DNA of 27,780 nt from Cladosporium sp. IMV 00045 (Eukaryota > Ascomycota > Dothideomycetes > Cladosporiales > Cladosporiaceae), in NCBI GenBank assembly GCA_001931905.2, contig MSJI02000508.1:1-27780 (forward strand). The letters run 5' to 3'. Shown here piece after piece: positions 20,513-27,780 of this stretch (position 1 is its first letter; every line of letters starts with the position of its first letter). The notes under the pieces are model-generated. The model worked only from the letters and a program-made list of their open reading frames with translations. It was not told where the DNA came from and searched no databases. A program made the translations under genes and the position numbers.

Positions 20513-21351
20513 ATGGCAGAATTCACATCGCCAAAAGTCAAGCTATACACAAACCATCTTTGCCCATGTTCGTATCATAGAATACGCTTACAACATCAAG
20601 AATGCCATAAAAGATCACTGTAATGCTGACTTGATGATCAGGGGCATACCGCGCACACATCATTCTAGCAGAGCTACAGATTCCATATGAGGGATTCGTC
20701 ATAGACCTCTCTGTTCCTCGCGCACCGGAGTACCTTTCCATCAATTCGCCAGGAGTCGTTCCTGCGCTGGAGTATGATGCCTTCATCGTTACCGAATCTG
20801 CGATAGTGTGCACCTTCCTCGCTGACACATTTCCCTCGAGTGTTTGGCCAGCATCAACCAGTCTAGATGGACCATACATGCGCTCAAGAATCGATCACTT
20901 TGTCGAAACCTATTTCTCCACTGCTCAGGGTCAGTGGAGTAGGTTGCTGATGGCTAAGAACTATGAGGAAGAGGAGAAAGCAGCAAAAGCTTACGTTGAT
21001 GCTGTCAGCAACAACACTGAGCATCTTCTGCAAGATACTAGACCGTTCTTCGGAGGGAGCGACTCGATCACGTTAGCAGAGGTAATCCTTACGCAACAGG
21101 TATTCTCCACCCACTAAGCTTACATCCACGAACAGGTTTTAGTCGGGTCCTGGATGCTTCGCGTCTATAGCCTTCCCAATTACGGCGTTGTACCAGCGAA
21201 CATACTCCAAGATCTGGAAAAGTCAGCTCCAAGATTTGATAACTGGGCAAAACATGTTGTTGAGCACCCAAACGTGCGCTGTGTTTGGGATGAGAAGCCA
21301 ATGGTTGAGGCAACCCAAAGGTGGATTGATCAAATGAGAGCATCAGCCTAG
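20513..21351 (+). CDS. Glutathione S-transferase-like protein 2 (Cys at the omega-type active site)
   Basis: Second GST-fold protein, 236 aa, from exons 20513-20567, 20642-21081 and 21136-21351. Intron 1 (74 nt) starts with an unusual GTTCGT and ends GATCAG; intron 2 (54 nt) runs from GTAATC to AACAG and contains an in-frame stop. The active-site loop reads NHLCPWAYR, so Cys17 is kept, as in omega-type and fungal cluster GSTs, unlike the paralogue at 16945. Further matches are VVPALEY, VTESAIVCTFLADTF and RPFFGGSDSITLAE. The two GSTs share the splice after the CCA-T codon of the CPW/SPW loop and the splice after LAE. They are therefore tandem duplicates separated by the P450 gene, and have diverged strongly. 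Confidence 0.9.
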
Positions 21352-21699
21352 AGTCATGGGTAACTTATGATTTTGGATACTCTTCTATAGACCAGAAACC
21401 CTTTAAGGAGAAGCCATTCGAGGACATACAAGGTACGGTTTACCCTAATTCTACGAGCTTCGCATGACTTCCAATGCAACTACTGGTTTCTTTCCGCAAC
21501 TTCCTTGTGGCTTACGGCTTAACAGGTCAATAGAGTGAAGAAGGGAAATCTACCAACTCATTCATCCGTCACCCGTACGAACCTATCGATGTGAATTTGC
21601 TCCATTCCACATGAGTTTCTTTGAACTGGACTACTACTAGTTATCGCCACTGACCCCTTTCCTCGCACTTCCCATGTAACTTATTATATCATCTACCGC
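21352..21699. other. Convergent spacer between GST-2 and the AflJ-like pseudogene
   Basis: A 348-nt AT-richer stretch between two 3' ends. It has no coding features or clear repeats. Confidence 0.4.
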
Positions 21700-23009
21700 C
21701 TACATCGAAACGCTCCCGGAGCTAGAGTAGCGCTCGTACCTGGCAGTCACAAGTGCCATAGTATTGCTCCTGAATCGCATCGTATGCTCTACGACCAATC
21801 TACCGCTGCTATCGCAAACACCGCTTATCATCTCCATCAACTCGGTCAAATTTAGACTAGGCTCGTTTGTGGGCTGTGATCTCGAGAAGTCTTGCACAAG
21901 CATAATGGTCTCAACTTCTGCCATGACCGTACCACACTCGGGAAGCAGTGGTGGAGCTAGGATCAACTTTGCCGCAGGATTTGCTTGCAAAACGCTAAGG
22001 TGTGCGTGGAGCTCAGCGGACAGTCGTTACCGCAACGAACCGTAGCAGTCAGAGAAGCGCAAAAGGTAGACGGCTGCGTCTTTGACAACTTGAAGGCCAA
22101 TTTGAGTCTTTCGTTGGACGTTGATTCGGCTGTTGTGGGAATGTTTGGCTTGCTCGTCCGGTTCGGAATCTGAACAGTAATGTTAAGTGAAGGAAAGAGC
22201 CCTGCAAGCTGGACGGCAAACTCGTCTGATCTTGCGCACACCTGTATGCGATCTCTTTCAGTCATGCACTCTCAAAAACTCACGATGAGATTACTTACGT
22301 CGACGACACTTGGGTTGTTTAGCGTGTACCAGTTAAGGCGTCCCCAAAACCTCAATCAGGCTATCACCGGGGTACGCGGCACATCGATGGAAGGCGGACC
22401 ACTGGCGTCGCAACCACTCCTGTTGAGCATAAGAAAATTCAAATGATTGCGTGGCTCCATGGGAAGTAGAGAAGGCGCTTTCGCTCATACAACTGCCTCC
22501 CTACTGTCGCTGGGTAGCCGTTGTCATGTGCAGAGAGGCAGGGGCAACGCTCTCTGCCAAGAACATTGTAGCGTCTAGAAGACTCATATCCGTTACGAGG
22601 GCGGTCGACAAAGGAGTGTGAGCAATGCTACCGGGCTCCGGCTGACTCATGAAGCCGACGGTTGCTGTCATCCGGACAACACGATCAAGTTGGATTGGTG
22701 AAACACCAGCCAGACCAGCAACCTCCGTCGTGGGTATGCTGCCCGTCAAAGGGACAAGCGCAAGTAGTTGGAACTCTCCAAGCCATTTTAGACATGACAG
22801 TATTTGCATCTGTCTCTCGATGTCAGGCATCATCCAGTCACCAGCCTTCGACGACATTCAAGAGGACTTCATACCTGACTGGCAAGGTGCTGTATGAACC
22901 GAGCTGGTTGAGAATTGTTGGGAGCGTTCGTCGAAACAAACGGACGAGGCGCGTTCACTGTTGATGATCGTTGCTCATTGGCCACGTTGAGTTGATCTGG
23001 GTTTGGCAT
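21700..23009 (-). pseudogene. Broken AflJ/MdpA-like (OMT-fold) cluster coactivator
   Basis: Homologue of the HTH/methyltransferase-like proteins that partner AflR-type regulators (AflJ/AflS, MdpA, GedD). Recognisable blocks appear in order on the minus strand, but in different frames. From ATG 23009: an N-terminal part, a 65-nt intron (22874-22810), then CLKWLGEFQLLALVPLTGSI and LDATMFLAESVAPAS. A frame change and stop follow near 22505-22501. Then come ESAFSTS and RRQWSAFHRC, a second frame change near 22338, and NWYTLNNPSVVD. After a 57-nt intron (22298-22242) comes EFAVQLAGLFPSLNITVQI, then a third frame change near 22171. QVVKDAAVYLLRF is followed by an in-frame TAA (22029-22027), and ELHAHLSVLQANPAAKLIL runs on to a stop at 21700. 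The introns have good splice ends, so the gene was once functional. Three frameshifts and one nonsense codon mean it no longer makes the full protein. Confidence 0.85.
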
Positions 23010-23483
23010 GATGAAGATTTGGACAGCTGAGAGGGAGTGAACAAGATACCCCAGGGTCTCCACCCCAACGTTAACTTAATTCAGACTGGGGCGATTGAAG
23101 GATGCAGATAAGGCAGATTGCAATCAATCCGTACCTCGCCAAGATGCAGCGGCTTATTAATAGCTGACGCGGGGTGTTCTGGCCTTTCGGGGCATTATTC
23201 CTGACGAGCCTGATGCATGACAAGCTCGCCTATTACGACGACAGGAGCGAATTCTGCCGCCAGTCGGCTCGCTGCGTGGCTGGCTTTCGTGATGGAGGAA
23301 GACTGCACCCCGGCTTCGTGACATCACACCATGGGATATGGCGGGGGCTCGGGAGCATGATACATATGTAATATGTCAAGACATTTTTGGCTCCGGCCGA
23401 TTTTGTTACGAGCGAGATCATGCCCGTGGCGAACAACGATGGTTTCCTATTTGCGAGCAAGTGCTGTTGGGTGCTTCATCAAC
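23010..23483. promoter_or_regulatory. Upstream region of the coactivator pseudogene
   Basis: A 474-nt spacer on the 5' side of the pseudogene and the 3' side of the NmrA-like gene. GGGGGCTCGGGAG near 23342-23354 resembles the CGGGCTCGG element of other cluster promoters. No gene is seen. Confidence 0.35.
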
Positions 23484-24258
23484 CTAGCCAGCTATCAGAC
23501 CATATGTCCATGGAAAGAAGTGGTAGAGCAGTCCTTCCATAATAAGCATTGACGAGCCCCACGGAATGGCCACATCGTTCGAGGTGGGGTTGACAGCGAC
23601 ACGTTTAATGTCATATAGGTCGCCGTGAGCCTCCGCGATTTCAATCATGCCTGCAGCCAAGTCCAAGAATGACACCGGCGACACGGCTTCTTTGGTGCTC
23701 AGTACATGACCTCTGAAAGTCATAAGTCAGAGCGCCGGGGCGGGCGAAAGTCGCTGTAACAAGATGTTCCTTGGAGCGCAAGTATGTTTCGGCGGCTTTG
23801 AGGTCGTCATAGATGTATGAGAAAGCCCGGTAGAGCATGTTTCTTGCGAACGTAGGCACGCTGCCCATGAGCCGATGATCTGTTGAGGCTGAAGATAGGA
23901 CGATAAGCTTCGGAAGCCGTTCATTTTGTTTTGCAAGTTTTTCCAGAGCCATCACAACAGCGAATGCAGTGTCTTGTGCGATTGAACAAGCGGGGATGTT
24001 CTTGGTGGTGGCGACGGTCAGGAATGCTGCGTGCGTTTGGCTCAAATATTCCGCCAGTAAGTCCGTATCTGACACGCTTTCCTCGTATACTTGAATTTGG
24101 CTGTTCTGCTCAATATCCGGCTGCAACCTGACAAGCTTGTCTCTGGACCGGCAGTAGGCCTTGACAGTGTTGCTTGGGGACTGGAGGAGGACATCGAGTA
24201 AGGCTTGCCCACAGTTACCTGTAGCACCTAGGACAGCGTAATTCGACTTCGCGGACAT
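23484..24258 (-). pseudogene. NmrA-like NAD(P)-binding protein with a frameshift
   Basis: Atypical SDR of the NmrA/isoflavone-reductase type, which either reduces a pathway intermediate or senses NADP. ATG at 24258 starts MSAKSNYAVLGATGNCGQ with the dinucleotide motif GATGNCG (residues 11-17). Further conserved pieces are KLIVLSSAS and DDLKAAETYLR, then TFARPGAL near 23735. Between there and RGHVLSTKEAVSPVSFLDLAAG the reading frame changes by one base (about 23718-23725). The first frame ends in a stop at 23641; the second continues to a stop at 23484 with the family's C-terminal PW-G motif. The whole span is 775 nt, one more than a multiple of three, so a single extra base explains it. No plausible intron fits, since both sides are conserved and adjacent. 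A base-call error cannot be excluded. If real, the protein loses its last third. Confidence 0.75.
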
Positions 24259-24726
24259 GGCAACGAGATAATAGATCAATCTTCAGTAGTTTAAGCTGCG
24301 AGATGCAAGTGTCTGAGTCTTGCAGTAACGTTATTCTGGAAATGCTTTTTGCAGGTTCAATGATCTATTAAGTAGATGACTGGCGTGATCGGCCCGCTTG
24401 TTTCCATGCCCATTACCCCGAGATGACGACAACATGTTTAGCGTGATACGCTCGATTTAGTCTGTAATGCTGGCTCGTGGTGGCGGGAGTTTTCTTTGGT
24501 TACAAGCTCGATTGGCGAGAGACGGGATGAGCTTAGTTGACCCAGGCTTGTCTCTTGCCTCTTATAACTTATCGTTTCCGCCTTTCGGTATGAATTGGCG
24601 TGGTCATCCAACCGTATCTCGTACAGTTGGCTATCGGAAATCTGGTCAACGACGAGAAATTGATTCCGCATTAAGAAGCGCTGCTTGATATACTATCTAT
24701 CGCATTTTTCTTGGCTCGAATTCCAA
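24259..24726. promoter_or_regulatory. Upstream region of the NmrA-like gene
   Basis: A 468-nt spacer, also holding the SDR 3' end. ATTACCCCGAG at 24412-24422, about 155 nt upstream of the NmrA-like start, continues as CCCGAGATGAC (24417-24427), an 11-mer repeated upstream of the EthD gene (27544-27554). No gene is seen. Confidence 0.4.
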
Positions 24727-25707
24727 TTAGTTATGCTCTGGGCGCTTCAGAATATCTTGGAAGATCCTTTGAGTGAAGTCCCACACCTTTTGGTCGACCT
24801 GGCGCTCCCTCATCCCACCCAACACTGCTTCATTATTCTTCTCCTCGCCATCCGCTCCAACCATGAATATGCCTCCACCAGACATCTGAGCACGAGTTGA
24901 CCCGTTGATGAGAGGGGCCAGGCCATCCTTGACAGCATACATATCACTTGTAGCCAGGAACAAAGCGCGTTCCCCTGCCTCATCTTGCGTTCTGGGATTC
25001 GGCGGGTTCAAGCCATTTGCATTGCTCCGAGCCAAGCCAGGCGTGCTCACAGCACCAGGATGAAAGTGTGTGATACTCAAACCCTCGTTTCGTTGCGCCA
25101 TGAACTCCAAGCTAAGGGTACTCATGGTGGCGGAATGACGAGATGCGTTCCTCATAGTCCAGTTGGATGGATCCCGAAGATCAAGATCATCCTCATTGAG
25201 AGGCTGCTCCTCCCCAGATGCAAGGATTGTTACAATTCGAGGGCTCGAGGAGGCTTTCAGAGCAGGTAGCAATTTCTGAGCCGCATGCTGGCGACAATAG
25301 TACCGCGTTGACATAGAAGGATCCAGACCCTCCTCGGTATTGACTTGCCCTTCGAAGGCAAAGAAACCGGCAGACATGAAAAGTAAGTCCACTTCTGACT
25401 CTTTCTTGAGTACTTCTTCCATTGCCAGATCAATATCCCCGACAAGCGCAGCGTCAGCTTGCAAGAGCGTACAGGAAATTGATGGATTTGTCTGCTCCAA
25501 TGTATCCAGAAATTGCCGGTGTGAGGCAGTCGACTTTTCCCGAGCGGTACTGTAAATCCGCGAGGCGGGAGCTGCTTTCGCGAAACGTTCCAGGGCACTT
25601 TGGCCGATACCTGATGATGCACCAACGAAGACTGCAACGAGGCCTGAGGCTTGTGGAGAAGTAGCGAGGCTCGCATTTGAAAGCCTTGCTTCTTCGATCG
25701 AGACCAT
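24727..25707 (-). CDS. Atypical short-chain dehydrogenase/reductase
   Basis: NAD(P)-dependent oxidoreductase of the SDR superfamily, 326 aa in one exon. The ATG at 25707 is chosen because MVSIEEARLSN precedes the Rossmann motif GASSGIG (29-35) at normal distance; the frame is open further upstream but with non-coding character. The NNAG element is MSAGFF. IVTILASGEE occupies the catalytic-Ser strand. At the position of the YxxxK pair the sequence reads HSATMSTLSLEFMA, so the Tyr and Lys are absent. My recollection is that fungal relatives with STRYYSR-like and DLRDP segments also lack the pair, which would make it a subfamily trait and not damage. Substrate is unknown; a role in ring or side-chain reduction is inferred from the cluster. 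Confidence 0.88.
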   Translation of the reverse strand: MVSIEEARLSNASLATSPQASGLVAVFVGASSGIGQSALERFAKAAPASRIYSTAREKSTASHRQFLDTLEQTNPSISCTLLQADAALVGDIDLAMEEVLKKESEVDLLFMSAGFFAFEGQVNTEEGLDPSMSTRYYCRQHAAQKLLPALKASSSPRIVTILASGEEQPLNEDDLDLRDPSNWTMRNASRHSATMSTLSLEFMAQRNEGLSITHFHPGAVSTPGLARSNANGLNPPNPRTQDEAGERALFLATSDMYAVKDGLAPLINGSTRAQMSGGGIFMVGADGEEKNNEAVLGGMRERQVDQKVWDFTQRIFQDILKRPEHN

Positions 25708-26219
25708 GGCTGCAAAGTACGAAGCGAGCTGAATGAGATAATAGAGAGTCTGGCGATGAATTAGCATGAAAGAGAGCAGCACGAAAAAAGATAGGTCGCT
25801 GCTGAACTTATTTGATCTGGACTTACGTATGGAGAATGAATCAGATTCCACCGACGTCAACTATCCCCCCGTTGCATTACAAGAATGTAATTTGACCTAC
25901 TTGGCAGCAATATTGTCCGAGCCCGATAACAGTCTTGCTCGGGCAGAGACCGCGTCTCTTGCCTCTAGCAACCACTGATCACTCATCGAGAAACAACAGC
26001 GATAGTTTTGATTTGCAGAAACTATCAAATGGTGGAAAAGTGAAACTTTAGTTTTGGAAAGCTCTACAAATCTCGATACAGTATTGAGAACCGGAACGAT
26101 TGTTTTGCATAATCACAGTTATACATTGTGTCGGTGCTTTACTTTAGGATCTTCTCTCGATGACATCCATTTATGTAAATGTGTAATAGCTCTTGAGATC
26201 AGACACCCGGATCTGAGCA
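25708..26219. promoter_or_regulatory. SDR promoter region
   Basis: A 512-nt spacer. ATTGTCCGAGCCCGA at 25912-25926 reads TCGGGCTCGGACAAT on the coding strand of the SDR gene, about 205 nt upstream of its start. It is one base different from the element upstream of GST-2 and overlaps the 12-mer shared with the PKS relic promoter. No gene is seen. Confidence 0.45.
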
Positions 26220-27083
26220 TCAGTTCTTCTTATGGTGCTTCAATTTCTTCAGATCTTCTCCATCATTTTCCACCACAACGCGAGAGCTGCGAACCTCAGG
26301 AGCATCAAGCAACATCTTGTAGACGTTGGCGAAGTCGGAGGATTTAGTCACACCATGCTCCAGAGCATCCTTGTCGTTCTCGACACGGTAACAGAGATAA
26401 ATCTCGTTGAAGCGGACATTGGTCTCATCGTTTTCACGAGCAGCAGCTTTCGTGAACGGGAACAGTGCGCCCTGTGTCATTGCCGGGAGTACATGGGAAG
26501 CCACGTCGCCTTGGGAGCCTGTGCAGATGGTCCACGTGCTCTTCGGATATCTCTGCTCCTTGAGATACCCAATCGTGTCGCGGTAAGCGACTTGTTCAAA
26601 GAATTAGCACTTGCAAAGAACTTTGGGTCCCAAACATTTGATTGGCCAGACTTGACTTACAGAAGTTTGACTCGAAAGAAATGTTCATGTTTGTACGAAG
26701 CCTCTCGGTGCTGATACCTTCGATGGGATCAATGACATACTCGCCACCCACTGCAGAGAAATCGCGGTCAGCTGTGCACGCACTGCAAGGAACCAAAAGG
26801 GTGACTCGCCGCTGGACCAGACATGCTGGAATGCCGGAAGCTTGCCTGCCCGGACTTGGTCCACCACGCCTTTCACACCAGTGTCCGAGAGCACATCGGC
26901 CTCTGTGAATGTGATTCCATCTGCAGAACCGATGTATTTGACCAGCTTATCTGCAGAGTTCTGGTTCCGGACTACTGCCAACACGTTGCGCTTCGCGCTG
27001 AGAGCTGCGCGGACAGCGGAGAATCCGATGTTGCCAGTAGAGCCAACAACAAGAACTGTCTCAGCAATGGTTTTGAGAGACAT
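26220..27083 (-). CDS. NmrA-like/atypical SDR NAD(P)-binding oxidoreductase
   Basis: Second NmrA-like Rossmann protein, apparently intact: 244 aa from exons 27083-26810, 26750-26661 and 26590-26220. MSLKTIAETVLVVGSTGNIG carries the nucleotide motif GSTGNIG (14-20). Later blocks are QHVWSSVGGEYV across splice 1, ISFESNFFAYRDTIGYL across splice 2, then TWTICTGSQGDV, QGALFPFTKAA and TNVRFNEIYLCYRV. Intron 1 (59 nt, 26809-26751) begins GCGAGT, a GC donor; only this donor keeps the frame and the conserved residues. Intron 2 (70 nt) begins GTAAGT and ends ACAAG. It is probably a reductase or quinone-type oxidoreductase; the substrate is unknown. It is divergent from the EthD gene, with a shared promoter. 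Confidence 0.87.
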
Positions 27084-27698
27084 TGAGTATACGTAACGGT
27101 TCCAGGCGTAAGGCAAGAAAGAGACGACAATGACGGTCAAGTTACTTCTCTCAACTTCGTTTACTTACTGTGAAGTACCTGCAGTCTCTCTGCTTTTTAT
27201 CTTTTGGCACGTCATGCAGAGCCAAGAAAGACATCAAACCCATGCAAGATAGCCATTAACAATCTGATGCAGAAAACATACCGAAACCCCGAAACCCCTC
27301 ACGCCTGGAAGCTCCGAAGATTCCTTTGCAGGGAGCTGGCCATCGCTTACAAGTTTTGCGATCTGTGCCAAGTGCATGCACGTCACCGCCGCAGATCACG
27401 GCCTAATATCGACCCGCGTCTAAACAAAAGAAGAAGGACCATGTTCCTACCTTCGCACGTTCTGTAAAGCGATCGCCGAAAATGATGAGTACGTGCTGCA
27501 TCGCTCCAAGATTCTATTGTCCGGGCTCGGAGGGACTCAATGACCCGAGATGACTCTGCTTGACATCTATCTCGCTCTCCAGTCCGCTATGCATGTAAGT
27601 GCCGTCTTCGAGGGGAGGGAGTGGACTTATCGCGGGCTTTGATCGTTTCAACGTACTATTCTTCCAGATCACACATCGAAAGAAGCCTGGAACTTGTC
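27084..27698. promoter_or_regulatory. Bidirectional promoter between the NmrA-like gene and the EthD gene
   Basis: A 615-nt spacer. ATTGTCCGGGCTCGG at 27516-27530 and CAATGACCCGAG at 27538-27549 form a close pair about 150-180 nt upstream of the EthD start. A GTAAGT at 27596 and a TTCCAG ending at 27667 may bound an intron in the EthD leader. No other gene is seen. Confidence 0.45.
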
Positions 27699-27780
27699 AT
27701 GGCTTCTCAAGCGCCCACCGACGAGCCGCTCGCTCCTAGCAAGTATCTCTGCTTGACCATCTTAGGTTATCGCAAACCCG
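27699..27780 (+). CDS. EthD-domain protein (atrochrysone carboxylic acid decarboxylase type), 5' end only
   Basis: The ATG at 27699 opens 27 codons up to the window edge. After about 15 variable residues the sequence reads KYLCLTILGYRKP, the first strand of fungal EthD-domain proteins, such as the decarboxylases of the trypacidin and geodin clusters (TpcK, GedI). Those small proteins (about 130-150 aa) remove the carboxyl group of atrochrysone carboxylic acid, the product of the PKS and thioesterase pair. Its presence ties the right end of the window to the thioesterase gene and places the pathway in the emodin family. The call rests on a short stretch, so it is moderately confident; the neighbours support it. 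Confidence 0.72.
   Translation, partial: MASQAPTDEPLAPSKYLCLTILGYRKP

Noticed and set aside
22501..22857. Reading the AflJ-like locus as an intact, intron-rich gene
   Set aside because: The frame changes fall within conserved coding blocks with only a few bases between them, too short for introns, and an in-frame stop remains.
25708..25860. Extended N-terminus of the SDR with a hydrophobic stretch as a membrane anchor
   Set aside because: The Rossmann motif is at normal distance from the ATG at 25707, and the upstream part looks like leader sequence.
1..27780. tRNA, rRNA, CRISPR arrays, transposon ends or long terminal repeats
   Set aside because: No tRNA A/B boxes, repeat-spacer structure, transposase or reverse-transcriptase motifs were seen. 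Repeats are simple microsatellites only.

Overview
The window looks like nuclear DNA of a filamentous ascomycete, probably a Dothideomycete (inference). The genes carry short GT-AG introns of 49-97 nt, with CTRAY-like branch sites close to the acceptors. The housekeeping homologues (SFT2, COX19, N7BML/NDUFAF2) are fungal in type. Genes on the right half belong to families found in fungal polyketide clusters.

Left part, 1-10727, is conserved housekeeping and regulatory DNA. The 5' end of an SFT2 vesicle-transport gene runs off the left edge on the minus strand. It is followed by about 4.2 kb without a recognisable gene, in which the purine/pyrimidine strand bias flips near 3240. This is best read as two long divergent leaders around a shared promoter, one for SFT2 and one for a bHLH transcription factor (5325-7185, +). 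The bHLH start codon overlaps the stop of a tiny upstream ORF. COX19 and the complex I assembly factor N7BML follow on the minus strand.

Right part, 10858-27780, is a secondary-metabolite cluster of the atrochrysone/emodin (monodictyphenone, geodin, trypacidin) type. In order it holds: a fragment of about 78 codons of a non-reducing PKS SAT domain (-); a metallo-beta-lactamase thioesterase (+); an O-methyltransferase (+); a scytalone-dehydratase-like protein (-); a GST (+); a P450 (+); a second GST (+); an AflJ/MdpA-like coactivator broken by three frameshifts and a stop (-); an NmrA-like protein with one frameshift (-); an atypical SDR (-); an intact NmrA-like oxidoreductase (-); and the first 27 codons of an EthD-type decarboxylase (+).

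The set fits one pathway in principle. A TE-less PKS and the beta-lactamase-fold thioesterase would release atrochrysone carboxylic acid. The EthD protein and the dehydratase would decarboxylate or dehydrate it, and the OMT, P450, reductases and GSTs would tailor it. The PKS is reduced to its N-terminus beside N7BML, and the coactivator is a pseudogene. The cluster therefore appears to be decaying, or split, with the intact tailoring genes still under constraint or working on a substrate from elsewhere. A CGG-type motif (CGGSCTCGG, often with ATTG/CAAT flanks) recurs in several cluster promoters and may be the footprint of a cluster regulator.

Most intron boundaries were worked out by eye from splice motifs, reading-frame continuity and family knowledge. 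No alignment or transcript data were available.
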